Source: Rhodopseudomonas pentothenatexigens (GTDB lineage Bacteria > Pseudomonadota > Alphaproteobacteria > Rhizobiales > Xanthobacteraceae). Taken from it: a stretch of 64,000 nt of DNA. This document shows positions 46,511-55,742 of the stretch, one piece after another. The stretch's first letter is position 1; each line of letters opens with the position of its first letter. The stretch is taken from assembly GCF_900218015.1 (NCBI RefSeq), contig NZ_UFQQ01000001.1, positions 186,001 to 250,000 of the forward strand, in the 5' to 3' direction. The notes under the pieces are model-generated. The model made no database searches, was not told the DNA's origin, and saw nothing but the letters and a program-made list of their open reading frames with translations. Made by a program: the position numbers and the translations under genes.

Positions 46511-47656
46511 ATGACGTCGATTTGGAGCCGGCTGGCGCGGCCCGGCCCGCTGGCGCTCGTCGTGCTGCTGGCCGCCGCCGGCGGCGTCGTCGCCTGGGGC
46601 GGTTTCAACACCGCGATGCATGCGACCAACAGCCTGGCGTTCTGCACCTCGTGTCACGCGATGCGAGACAACGTCTATCAGGAGTACAAGACCACGGCGC
46701 ACTACACCAACCGTACCGGTGTGCGCGCGATCTGCTCCGATTGCCACGTGCCGCGCGACTGGGGTGCGATGCTGGTGCGCAAGGTCACCGCCACCAAGGA
46801 GCTGGTTCACTGGGCGATCGGCAGCATCGACACGCGTGAGAAGTTCGAGGCCAAGCGCCACGAACTCGCCCGCCACGAATGGGACCGGATGCGTGCCAAC
46901 GGCAGCCGCGAGTGCCGCAACTGCCACGCCTTCGAGGCGATGGATTTCCACAAGCAGACCGCCAAGGCGGCGACCGCGATGCAGGATGCGATGAAGGCCG
47001 ACAAGACCTGCATCGACTGCCACAAGGGCATCGCCCACAAGATGCCGGACGTCACCGCCGGGCATCGCAAGGCGCTTGCCGCGCTGCAGGCCGATGCCGG
47101 CAGGCTGGTCGCAGCGCCGGGAACGACGCTGTACGCGATCGGCTCGGTGCCGCTCCGGACCGGCGACTCTGAAGAGAGCGCCGGCGAACTCGCCGCCAGC
47201 ACTGCAGTGACGGTGCGCGCCACCGAAGCAGATCGTCTGACGCTGGAATTGACCGGCTGGCAGCGCGAGGGCTCGCCGGAATTGCTCTATCAGCGCTTCG
47301 GCAAGCGTATTCTGGCAGCGACGCTCACCGAGGCCGCGCGCACCAGGCTCGAGACGCTGGAAAGCGCCACCGACGACGACACCGACGATCACTGGACGCG
47401 GGTGCGGCTGGTGGTCGGCGCGGCGCCGGGACGGTTCGTGACGTCGCGCGAGTCGCTGTGGACGCTGGCGGCGCGGATCGAAGACGACAATTGCACGTTG
47501 TGCCACGTGCTGAAGCCGCCGCGCAGCGCCAAGGCCGACGCCTGGATCGGCCACGTCAACGCGATGAAACGGCTGACCGCGCTCGACAGCGAGGAAGTCG
47601 CCCTGCTCCGCGCTTACTTACAGAACCACGCCAAGGACGTCGCGCCGGCGCGGTGA
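46511..47656 (+). CDS. Pentahaem NapC/NirT (TorC-like) cytochrome c
   Basis: This encodes 381 residues. One N-terminal transmembrane anchor is at about 12-33. Four CxxCH sites form the NapC/NirT domain: C45-T-S-C48-H49, C75-S-D-C78-H79, C135-R-N-C138-H139 and C167-I-D-C170-H171. A fifth, C328-T-L-C331-H332, lies in a C-terminal extension, as in TorC. Such proteins oxidise membrane quinol and pass electrons to periplasmic reductases. No torA, napA or nrfA is nearby; the adjacent cytochrome c peroxidase is the likely partner. Confidence 0.9.
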   Translation: MTSIWSRLARPGPLALVVLLAAAGGVVAWGGFNTAMHATNSLAFCTSCHAMRDNVYQEYKTTAHYTNRTGVRAICSDCHVPRDWGAMLVRKVTATKELVHWAIGSIDTREKFEAKRHELARHEWDRMRANGSRECRNCHAFEAMDFHKQTAKAATAMQDAMKADKTCIDCHKGIAHKMPDVTAGHRKALAALQADAGRLVAAPGTTLYAIGSVPLRTGDSEESAGELAASTAVTVRATEADRLTLELTGWQREGSPELLYQRFGKRILAATLTEAARTRLETLESATDDDTDDHWTRVRLVVGAAPGRFVTSRESLWTLAARIEDDNCTLCHVLKPPRSAKADAWIGHVNAMKRLTALDSEEVALLRAYLQNHAKDVAPAR

Positions 47657-47672
47657 ATCGGCGAGTTGCCTG

Positions 47673-48716
47673 CTATCCGTTTCGGCCGATGCCGCGCGCC
47701 GCGCCCGGCATCAACCCGGACAGGACCACCCGCAGGCCGCGCAGCGAGCGCCGACGACCATCCCAGGCAATCCGCGGCAGTGCCAATGGATCGACCGCCC
47801 CCCGGCCGATCACGCCGGGAATCGCCGTTGCCGCAGTGGCGAACCGCGCCTCCTTCAGCATCGCGACGTGCCGCGGGCCGAAGCTGCCGCGGTCGCCGAA
47901 CGGAAAGGCGAAATGCGGTGCGTCACGGCCGAGGGCCGCCTGCAGCACCGCGCGGCCCATCGCGATCTCCTTCTGCGCCGCCGCGTCGGACACGTTGGCC
48001 AGCACCGGATAGTTCACCGTCGCGCTGCCGATGGTGACGTTGGAATCGACCGCGAGCCGCCCGATGTCGTCCCAATCCATCACCGCCTCGCGCGTCACCG
48101 CGGCGAGATCGACCGAATAGCGCTTGCACAAATCCTGGATCGCCGCGGTCAGCGGGGCCGGCGCCATGGTGCGCAGCCAGCTTGCGAGGAAGTGAAACAC
48201 CCGCACCTTGTCGCCGAGGCTCACGGTGTCGAACCGGCGTTCGTTGTGATCGATCAGCAGCGCAAGCCGATCGGTGCGCGCGATCACCTGCTCCAATGCG
48301 AGCCACCAGACTTCCCCGACGCCATCGGGAAACGCGGTCGGCAGATACACCGTGAACGGCACGCCGTGCCGCGCCAGGATCGGATACGCGAACGTGATGA
48401 CGTCACGCGAGCCGCCGTCGAAGCTCAGGCAGACGAACCGCCCCGGCGACTCGCCACGGCCGATCCGGTCGCACGCCTCGCCGATCGAGATCACCGGACA
48501 ATTCCAGCGCTTCAGCGCGCGTAGCAGCGCATCGAGAAACTGCGGCGTGACCTCGCGGGCACGCAGCGGTTGAAAACGGTCGCGCCGCGCGGGCCGCACC
48601 CTTTCGAACCGCAGCATCACCCCGCAGCCGCCGCCGCGTGCTTCCGAAGCCCGCGCCAGGCCGCTGAAATAAGCGAGCTGCAGCCTTGCCGTCGTCCACC
48701 AGCCGTTGTTCGACAA
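47673..48716 (-). CDS. Polysaccharide deacetylase (NodB-homology) family protein
   Basis: This encodes 347 residues from a TTG at 48716, chosen because GAGGGA precedes it by seven bases and the N-terminal RLQLAYFSGLARASEARGG has family character; the ATG at 48617 is the next choice. NodB-like signatures are FVCLSFDGGSRDVITFAYPIL (usually TFDDG, here SFDGG, so one metal-binding Asp is altered) and FAFPFGDRGSFG. It converges with the haem cytochrome gene and is divergent from the CelD-like gene, at the edge of the exopolysaccharide cluster. Confidence 0.85.
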   Translation of the reverse strand: MSNNGWWTTARLQLAYFSGLARASEARGGGCGVMLRFERVRPARRDRFQPLRAREVTPQFLDALLRALKRWNCPVISIGEACDRIGRGESPGRFVCLSFDGGSRDVITFAYPILARHGVPFTVYLPTAFPDGVGEVWWLALEQVIARTDRLALLIDHNERRFDTVSLGDKVRVFHFLASWLRTMAPAPLTAAIQDLCKRYSVDLAAVTREAVMDWDDIGRLAVDSNVTIGSATVNYPVLANVSDAAAQKEIAMGRAVLQAALGRDAPHFAFPFGDRGSFGPRHVAMLKEARFATAATAIPGVIGRGAVDPLALPRIAWDGRRRSLRGLRVVLSGLMPGAARGIGRNG

Positions 48717-48843
48717 GGCTAATCCCTCGCGGCGCCGCTTGCGGTGCCGGTTTCGTGCTGCGTCATTACGCTTTGTTGAGATTTGTTTGTAAAGGTCCGC
48801 ACGTGCTCGATTTGCGCCTTGCTTGTTCTCATTGGATCGCCGG

Positions 48844-50037
48844 ATGACGATGATGGCCGTGCTGACCGAAGCCCGGGCCGCTGATCGCGCGGCCGCAGTA
48901 CGGAGCCGGATCACACGCGTCGAGGTCATTCACGACGTCAATATCGCCGAGCCGATCTGGCGCGCTCTCGAGCAGACCGGCCAATACGCGTCGCCCTATC
49001 AGCGTTTCGATTTCCTGAGTGCCTGGCAGCGCCACGTCGGCAACGCCGAGCGGGTCGAGCCGTACATCGTGGTTGCGCGCGACGCCGACGATCAGCCGCT
49101 GCTGGTGATGCCGCTCGGTGTCGAGCGCAAATTCGGCGTCGGCGTGGCGAGCTTTCTCGGCGGCAAGCATTCGACGTTCAACATGCCGTTATGGCACCGT
49201 GATTTCGCGATCACCGCCGACGCCGGCGATCTTGATGCGCTGCTCGCCGCCCTGCGCGCCGCGGGCGGTGCCGACGTGCTGGCGCTGCTGCAGCAGCCGT
49301 TGTACTGGGACGGTCTGCCCAATCCGCTGGCGCAATGGCCGCACCAGCCATCGGTGAACGACTGCCCGGTGCTGACGATGCCCGAAGGCGCCGTCGCGGC
49401 CGATCTGATCAGCAACTCGTTCCGCCGCCGGCTGAAGGGCAAGGAGCGCAAGCTGCAGGAACTGCCCGGCTATCACTATGCCCAGGCGCGGACCCAGGCC
49501 GACATCGACCGCGTGCTCGACGCGTTTTTCCGAATCAAGCCGCAGCGGATGGCGGCGCAGAAGTTGCCGAACGTGTTCGCCGAGCCCGGCGTCGCCGACT
49601 TCATCCGGCAGGCCTGCGCCACCGAGCTGGCCGGCGGCGGCCGTGCGATCGAGATCCACGCGCTGGAATGCGACGCCGAGATGATCGCGATGTATGCGGG
49701 CGTTGCCGATGGCCGCCGGTTCTCGATGATGTTCAACACCTACACGCTGTCTGACGCTGCGCGCTACAGCCCCGGGCTGATTCTGATGCGCCACATCGTC
49801 GATCACTATGCCTCACGCGGCTATCGCGGGATCGATCTCGGCATCGGATCCGACGACTACAAGAAGATGTTCTGCAAGGAACTCGACCCGATCTTCGACA
49901 GCTACGTCGCGCTGAGCCCGCGCGGCCGGCTGGCGGCCGGTGCGCTGGCCGCAATCGGCCGCGGCAAGCATGCGGTCAAGCACAATCCGGCGATGATGCA
50001 TCTCGTCAGGCGGCTGCGCGGAGCGTTGCGGCGCTGA
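48844..50037 (+). CDS. CelD/BcsL-like (FemAB/GNAT-fold) acyltransferase
   Basis: This encodes 397 residues. The ATG at 48844 is chosen, with further ATGs at 48850 and 48853. RLKGKERKLQELPGYHY, then RAIEIHALECDAEMIAMYAG and RGIDLGIGSDDYKKMFCKEL are the family core, parallel to the protein at 5278-6411. In this setting it probably acylates an exopolysaccharide intermediate. It is divergent from the deacetylase gene. Confidence 0.82.
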   Translation: MTMMAVLTEARAADRAAAVRSRITRVEVIHDVNIAEPIWRALEQTGQYASPYQRFDFLSAWQRHVGNAERVEPYIVVARDADDQPLLVMPLGVERKFGVGVASFLGGKHSTFNMPLWHRDFAITADAGDLDALLAALRAAGGADVLALLQQPLYWDGLPNPLAQWPHQPSVNDCPVLTMPEGAVAADLISNSFRRRLKGKERKLQELPGYHYAQARTQADIDRVLDAFFRIKPQRMAAQKLPNVFAEPGVADFIRQACATELAGGGRAIEIHALECDAEMIAMYAGVADGRRFSMMFNTYTLSDAARYSPGLILMRHIVDHYASRGYRGIDLGIGSDDYKKMFCKELDPIFDSYVALSPRGRLAAGALAAIGRGKHAVKHNPAMMHLVRRLRGALRR

Positions 50038-50090
50038 GGCGCGGCCGTTCTTCGAGTTCGAAATCTCTCAATCGACAGCGAAAGCGACAA

Positions 50091-50110
50091 CGCCCGGTGC
50101 TTACCGGGCG
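50091..50110. other. Hairpin between convergent exopolysaccharide genes
   Basis: CGCCCGGT-GCTT-ACCGGGCG is a perfect 8-bp stem with a 4-base loop, lying between the two converging stop codons. No T-run follows on either strand, so termination is only possible. Confidence 0.4.
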
Positions 50111-50129
50111 CGGCCTGTCGATCGCGAGC

Positions 50130-52505
50130 TCAGGCGGCGGCGGTGTGCTGGCCGGGGGCGACCGGATCGGCCGGCTCGAACGGCCGGCTCAGCATCGTGA
50201 CATCGGAGAAGCCGACCGCCACCAGTTGCTCGGCCATCCTGGCCCGGGCCTCGACGGTCATCGTCGGTGCCGGCACCACGGCGGCCTGGGCCTGCGCGGT
50301 CAGGAGTTCGGCCGGCAGATCGGAGGCGGTGCCGGCGTCGAGCAGGACGTGGTCGTACACCCGCATCAAGGCGTCGATCGCCAGCGTCAACCGCGGCGAA
50401 TGCAGCAGGGTGCGGTCGAATCCCGGCTTGCCGGCGCTGACCAGTTGCAGAGACGAAGCGCGGTCGCGAGTGATGATCTGGCCGAACGCCGCTTCGCCGA
50501 GCATCAGTTCGGCGAGCCCCGGTGCTACCGGATCGATCGACGTGGCCCTCAGCAACACCGAGGATTCCGACAGGTCGATCAGTACCACCTTGGCGTCGCG
50601 CGCCAGCCGGCGAGCCAGCGCCAGGGCTGTAGTGGTGACCGCATCGGTGTCGCCGGTGCCGAGCACGGTGAGCTTGCGGCCGCCCTCGCCGGCTCGGCGT
50701 AGTCGCGCAGCCAGAGCCTCGATCTCATTGGTGGGCGCCGCGGCGGCGGCAGCGATCGGGGCAGTCTCGGTCGGAGCCGGTTCGATCGGAGCCGGCGTAG
50801 GCGGCGCGGTGAAGCTCGGCGGTGCCGCCGGGGCCGGCGGCACGACCGGAGCCGCGGCTGCCACCGGCACCAGTTCCGGCTCGACCATCGCCGGCGCGGC
50901 GATGTCGCGCGGCCGCGGCTGGGTCATCCGCAGCAATTCGCCGGTAGCGATGCCGCCCGATGTCAGCAGCAGCGTCGCCAGCGTTGCGATCAGCACGATC
51001 GGCAGCTTCTTCGGATAGGCCGGAGTGTTGGAAACGATGGCGCGCGAGATGATCCGCCCGTCGGCCGGGGTCTGATCGATGGTCTCGCGGGTGGTCGCCT
51101 CGCGATACTTCGCCAGATAGGATTCCAACAGGTCGCGCTGCGCCTTGGCCTCGCGTTCCAGCGCGCGCAGCTGCACGTCCTGGCCGTTGGTCGCCGACGC
51201 CTGCTTCTTCAACTGATCGAGGCTGGCCGACAAATTCTCCACCCGGCTGCTGGCAATCCGGGCGTCGTTTTCAAACGACCGCGACAGCTTCACCGCCTCG
51301 TCGCGGAGCTGCTGGTCGAGATCGGCGAGCTGGGCCTTCAGCTCCTTGATCCGCGGATGGCCGCCGAGCAGCGTCGAGCTCTGCTCGGCGAGCTGGGCGC
51401 GCAGCGTGACGCGCTGCTCCGACAGCCTGCGCATCAGCTCGGTGTTGAGCACTTCGGAGGCTTCGATCGGCCCGCCGCTCTTCAGCATCTCCTTGATCAA
51501 CCGCGCCTTGGCTTCGGCATCGGACTTCAGCGCGCGGGCGTTGGCGAGCTGGGCGTTGATGTCGCCGAGCTGCTGGTTCGACAGCGTGGTGTTGTTGGTG
51601 CCGATGAACAGGCTGGATTTTGAACGGAAGTCTTCGACCTTGTCCTCGGCCTCGGCCACCTTCTTGCGCAGCGAGTCGATTTCGCCCGACAGCCACTGTC
51701 CGGCCGCCCTCGCCTGGGCCCGGCGCGCGTTCTGCTGCAGCACCAGATAGCCGTCGGCGATCGAATTGGCGACGCGCGCGGCGAGATCCGGATCCTCGGA
51801 CTGAAATTCGACTACCATCACCCGCGACTTGTCGACCGCATAGGCGGTCAGCCGCTCGTAGTAAGCGGTGAGCACGCGCTCTTCCGGTGTCATCGCGAAC
51901 GGATCACGGCCGATACCGATCAGCGCCAATAGCGATTTCAGCGGATTGATGCCCTTCAGCACCGGATCGAATTCCGGACGCTCGGCCAGCTTGTTCTTCT
52001 TGATGGTCTCGATCGCGAGATCGCGCGACAGCAGAAGCTGCACCTGGCTGGTCACCGCTTCCGGATCGATCGCGTTGCGCTGCTCGTCGCGTTCGCCGGT
52101 CGGACGCAGGAAGCTGTTCTCGCGGCCGTCGATCAGGATGCGCGCCTCGGACTTGTAGCGCGGCGTGATCAGGTTGACGATCGCCAGCGACAGCACTAGC
52201 GCCAGCAGCGTCGGCGCGATGATCAGATGCTTCTTGCGTGCCAGCGCCTGTCCGATCAGCCGCACGTCGATATCGCCATCGGCGGGCAGCGGCGCCGGCC
52301 TGTCGAGCGGCACCGTACGGGTCGGCGACCGCTTGAAGATCGCCTGGCGGATCGCCGGCTTCGGCACCGGACGCGGCGCATCGGAAACCGGATCGGCGGA
52401 CGGCGCGGTTACGGAGGCTTGCGGCTCGCGCTCGGGAGCCGGTGTGTTCGCAACCGTCGTCTTCGCCGTCGCCTCGGTGTTCCGGCGCCAGAACGCGATC
52501 CGCAT
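50130..52505 (-). CDS. Wzc/GumC-like chain-length determinant with degenerate kinase domain
   Basis: This encodes 791 residues. A Wzz domain spans ~75-200 (first transmembrane helix HLIIAPTLLALVLSLAIVNL near 93), then a coiled-coil periplasmic region to ~480, and a second helix LPIVLIATLATLLLTSGG near 500. A Pro/Ala-rich linker follows. The C-terminal P-loop-like domain reads VLGTGDTDAVTTTALALARR: the Walker A lysine (GKS/T) is absent, and no tyrosine cluster is seen at the end. It most likely controls chain length or export of an exopolysaccharide without being an active tyrosine kinase. Confidence 0.87.
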   Translation of the reverse strand: MRIAFWRRNTEATAKTTVANTPAPEREPQASVTAPSADPVSDAPRPVPKPAIRQAIFKRSPTRTVPLDRPAPLPADGDIDVRLIGQALARKKHLIIAPTLLALVLSLAIVNLITPRYKSEARILIDGRENSFLRPTGERDEQRNAIDPEAVTSQVQLLLSRDLAIETIKKNKLAERPEFDPVLKGINPLKSLLALIGIGRDPFAMTPEERVLTAYYERLTAYAVDKSRVMVVEFQSEDPDLAARVANSIADGYLVLQQNARRAQARAAGQWLSGEIDSLRKKVAEAEDKVEDFRSKSSLFIGTNNTTLSNQQLGDINAQLANARALKSDAEAKARLIKEMLKSGGPIEASEVLNTELMRRLSEQRVTLRAQLAEQSSTLLGGHPRIKELKAQLADLDQQLRDEAVKLSRSFENDARIASSRVENLSASLDQLKKQASATNGQDVQLRALEREAKAQRDLLESYLAKYREATTRETIDQTPADGRIISRAIVSNTPAYPKKLPIVLIATLATLLLTSGGIATGELLRMTQPRPRDIAAPAMVEPELVPVAAAAPVVPPAPAAPPSFTAPPTPAPIEPAPTETAPIAAAAAAPTNEIEALAARLRRAGEGGRKLTVLGTGDTDAVTTTALALARRLARDAKVVLIDLSESSVLLRATSIDPVAPGLAELMLGEAAFGQIITRDRASSLQLVSAGKPGFDRTLLHSPRLTLAIDALMRVYDHVLLDAGTASDLPAELLTAQAQAAVVPAPTMTVEARARMAEQLVAVGFSDVTMLSRPFEPADPVAPGQHTAAA

Positions 52506-52773
52506 TGCATACTCCTACGTGACGCGACCAACCGTCAGTTCGGTTCCGACTACAAACCATTAAGGTTGCTGCGCGGTTAATCTCGACGGATGCGCGCAAC
52601 TAATCCATGGTAACGGCGGACCAGTGCACACACTTTGTTAACCACGAAAGTCGTTAATCGGACCCGACTTTTCCGGATCGATCCATGTCTCGCGGCCCCG
52701 CCTTGATCACCTCACTTCCCACTGCGCGCCGTCGCGGGGGACGACGTACGGTGACGTGCGCACGGGAGACCCG

Positions 52774-53913
52774 ATGACCATTTCGTCGCCGGACCAGCCG
52801 TTGCGGATCGTGCACGCGGTGCGCGCGCCTGTCGGCGGCATCATTCGCCACATTCTCGATCTCGCCAACGGCCAGGCCGACCGCGGCCATCACGTCGCGC
52901 TGATCACCGACAGCCTCACCGGCGGCGACCGCGCCGTGGCCGCACTCGATGAGATCGCACCGAAAATGAAGCTCGGCGTCTACCGCTTGCCGATCCGACG
53001 CGAGCCGAGCATCACCGATCTGTTCGTCTGGGGCCGCTTCGTCCACCTGATCGCCTCGCTGAAGCCCGACGTGCTGCACGGCCACGGCGCCAAGGCCGGC
53101 GTGTTCATGCGGATCGTGCCGCGCCCGGCCGGCTCGATTCGGGTGTACACGCCGCACGGCGGCTCGCTGCACTACCCGACCTCGACGCTGAAGGGCCAGC
53201 TCTACAGTCGGCTCGAGCGGATGTCGATGAACCGCACCGAGCTGTTCCTGTTCGAGAGCGAATTCGCGCGCGCGACCTACGAACGCATGATCGGCAAGCC
53301 TGAGGGCCTGGTGCGCTGCGTGTTCAACGGTGTCACCGCCGGCGAATTCGATCCGATCACGCTGGCCGCCGACGCCACCGACGTCTGCTATGTCGGCGAA
53401 TTCCGCAAGATCAAAGGCGCCGATCTGCTGATTGACGCGGTGGCGCGGCTGCGCGCCGCCGGCAAGCCGGTGACGCTGACGCTCGGCGGTGACGGCGAGG
53501 AGACCGAGGCGTTGAAGGCCCAGGTGGCGCGGCTCGGTCTCGGCGCCGCGGTGCGCTTCATCGGCCACGTCAAGGCGCGCCACGGATTCGCGCAAGGCGG
53601 GCTGCTGGTGGTGCCGTCGCGCGGCGATTCGATGCCTTATGTGGTGATCGAGGCAGCGGCGGCGGGCGTCCCGATGATCGCCGCCAATGTCGGCGGCATT
53701 CCGGAGATCTTCGGCCCAGAGCACCGCGATGCGCTGTTCGCGCCGAGCGATCCGGCCGCGATGGCCCAGGCGATCGCCGCTGCGCTGGACGACCCCGCCG
53801 CAACCCGCGAGCGCGCGCGGCGGCTGCGCGAGCGGATATTCCTGCATTTTTCGCAGAAGGCGATGGTCGAAGGCGTGCTCGCCGGCTATCGCGAGGCGCT
53901 GGCGAAGCGCTGA
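52774..53913 (+). CDS. GT4-family glycosyltransferase
   Basis: This encodes 379 residues with GGAGA seven bases before the ATG. The GT-B fold is clear: VRAPVGGIIRHILDLANGQ, DVLHGHGAKAG, VCYVGEFRKIKGADLLIDAV, LTLGGDGEE and the sugar-nucleotide site VVPSRGDSMPYVVIEAAAAGVPMIA with its EX7E. It adds a hexose from a nucleotide sugar to an exopolysaccharide intermediate. It is divergent from the chain-length gene and followed by the initiating transferase gene. Confidence 0.92.
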   Translation: MTISSPDQPLRIVHAVRAPVGGIIRHILDLANGQADRGHHVALITDSLTGGDRAVAALDEIAPKMKLGVYRLPIRREPSITDLFVWGRFVHLIASLKPDVLHGHGAKAGVFMRIVPRPAGSIRVYTPHGGSLHYPTSTLKGQLYSRLERMSMNRTELFLFESEFARATYERMIGKPEGLVRCVFNGVTAGEFDPITLAADATDVCYVGEFRKIKGADLLIDAVARLRAAGKPVTLTLGGDGEETEALKAQVARLGLGAAVRFIGHVKARHGFAQGGLLVVPSRGDSMPYVVIEAAAAGVPMIAANVGGIPEIFGPEHRDALFAPSDPAAMAQAIAAALDDPAATRERARRLRERIFLHFSQKAMVEGVLAGYREALAKR

Positions 53914-54022
53914 GTCCGAGGTCGCGCTAACCGTTTCTTGCGACTTTTCCGTTAAGGCCCGGACCGGGGGATTTCGCCGGGCGTCGGGAACGTCGTGCCG
54001 GCGCAAGATACGGAACGGACCA

Positions 54023-55579
54023 ATGGAGCCGATCAGCGCACGTTCGATGATCAGCGCTGCCGCCACCGGGGCCGCGGTGGCCGCCGGCGACGGTGCGCCG
54101 CGGGTGGAACGGCGCAAGCGGCTGTCGCCGGCTGCCCTCGCGGTCGCCAACGAAAAAGTACCGCCGGCCTATTCGCCGATCGTGATCGCGGGCATCGTGC
54201 GGCTGGCCGATTTCCTGCTGATCGCCACCGTCGGCGTCGCGCTGTATTTCGCCCTCGTGGTGCGCCGCGACGGCTTCGCCTGGGAGTACATCGGCGCCAT
54301 CCTCGGCACCACGATGACGGCAATCGTCGTGTTTCAGGCCGCCGACCTCTACGTGGTACAGGTGTTCCGCGGCACCTTGAAACAGATGACACGGCTGATC
54401 ACCGCATGGTCGGTGGTGTTCCTGCTGTTCATCGGGGTTTCGTTCTTCGCCAAGCTCGGCGGCGAGGTGTCGCGGCTGTGGCTGGGGTCGTTCTACTTCG
54501 CCGGCCTCGCCGCGCTGATCGTCGAGCGGATGGTGGTGCGGTCGCTGGTGCGGCAGTGGGGCTGCGAGGGCCGGCTCGACCGCCGCACGGTGATCGTCGG
54601 CGCCGACGACAACGGCGCCAAACTGATCGAGGCGCTGAAGGCCGAACAGGCCGACGCCTCGGACATCCACATCCTCGGCGTGTTCGACGACCGCAACGAC
54701 TCCCGTTCGCTTCCCACCTGCGCCGGCGTGCCGAAACTCGGCAAGGTCGACGACATCCCCGAATTCGCCCGCCGCACCCGGGTCGATCTGGTGTTGTTCG
54801 CGCTGCCGATCTCGGCGGAGACCCGCATCCTCGACATGCTGAAAAAGCTGTGGGTGCTGCCGGTCGACATCCGGCTGTCGGCGCACACCAACAAGCTGCG
54901 ATTCCGGCCGCGCGCCTATTCCTACGTCGGCAAGGTGCCGACGCTCGACGTGTTCGAAGCGCCGATCACGGATTGGGACCAGGTGATGAAGCAGCTGTTC
55001 GACCGCGTGGTCGGAGGCCTGATCCTGCTCGCCGCCGCGCCGGTGATGGCGCTGGTGGCGCTGGCGATCAAGCTCGACAGTCCGGGGCCGGTACTGTTCC
55101 GGCAGAAACGGTTCGGATTCAACAACGAGCGCATCGACGTGTTCAAGTTCCGGTCGATGTATCACCATCAGGCCGACCCCACCGCCTCCAAGGTCGTCAC
55201 CCGCAACGATCCGCGCGTCACCCGGGTCGGCCGCTTCATCCGCCGCACCAGCCTCGACGAACTGCCGCAACTGTTCAACGTGGTATTCAAGGGCAACCTG
55301 TCGCTGGTCGGGCCGCGGCCGCATGCGGTGCAGATGAAGCTGCAGAGCCGGCTGTTCGACGAAGCGGTCGACGGCTACTTCGCTCGCCACCGCGTCAAGC
55401 CCGGCATCACCGGCTGGGCCCAGATCAACGGCTGGCGCGGCGAGATCGACAACGAAGAAAAGATCCAGAAGCGCGTCGAGTTCGACCTGTACTACATCGA
55501 GAACTGGTCGGTGCTGTTCGACCTCTACATCCTGCTGAAAACGCCTTGGGCTTTGCTGAAGGGCGAGAACGCGTATTGA
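54023..55579 (+). CDS. Polyprenyl-phosphate glucose-1-phosphate transferase (WcaJ/ExoY family)
   Basis: This encodes 518 residues. There are four N-terminal helices (~50-165), a Rossmann-like middle domain ([19 protein letters not shown]) and a C-terminal sugar transferase domain from about 325 with [42 protein letters not shown] and VGPRPHAV. It starts exopolysaccharide synthesis by transferring glucose-1-phosphate to undecaprenyl phosphate at the inner membrane. Which sugar is used here is inferred from the family. Confidence 0.93.
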   Translation: MEPISARSMISAAATGAAVAAGDGAPRVERRKRLSPAALAVANEKVPPAYSPIVIAGIVRLADFLLIATVGVALYFALVVRRDGFAWEYIGAILGTTMTAIVVFQAADLYVVQVFRGTLKQMTRLITAWSVVFLLFIGVSFFAKLGGEVSRLWLGSFYFAGLAALIVERMVVRSLVRQWGCEGRLDRRTVIVGADDNGAKLIEALKAEQADASDIHILGVFDDRNDSRSLPTCAGVPKLGKVDDIPEFARRTRVDLVLFALPISAETRILDMLKKLWVLPVDIRLSAHTNKLRFRPRAYSYVGKVPTLDVFEAPITDWDQVMKQLFDRVVGGLILLAAAPVMALVALAIKLDSPGPVLFRQKRFGFNNERIDVFKFRSMYHHQADPTASKVVTRNDPRVTRVGRFIRRTSLDELPQLFNVVFKGNLSLVGPRPHAVQMKLQSRLFDEAVDGYFARHRVKPGITGWAQINGWRGEIDNEEKIQKRVEFDLYYIENWSVLFDLYILLKTPWALLKGENAY

Positions 55580-55606
55580 GGCGTCCGTTTTTGGCATTCC
55601 CCACAC

Positions 55607-55730
55607 CGTCATTCCGGGGCGCCGCGCAGCGGCGAACCCGGAATCCCGAGGTTAGTGTGCGGTGAACGGCCAAGCCGTGCCCGCCTCGGATTCCGGGCTC
55701 GCGAGCTTTCGCTCGCGCCCCGGAATGACG
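55607..55730. repeat. Palindromic intergenic repeat, family A, copy 2
   Basis: It begins CGTCATTCCGGGGCGCCGCG and ends TCGCGCCCCGGAATGACG, with GAACCCGGAATCCCGAGGTTA in the left arm as in the copy at 24883-25013. The central loop differs. It separates the exopolysaccharide genes from the opposing DUF169 gene. Confidence 0.85.
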
Positions 55731-55742
55731 GGGCCACGAGAA

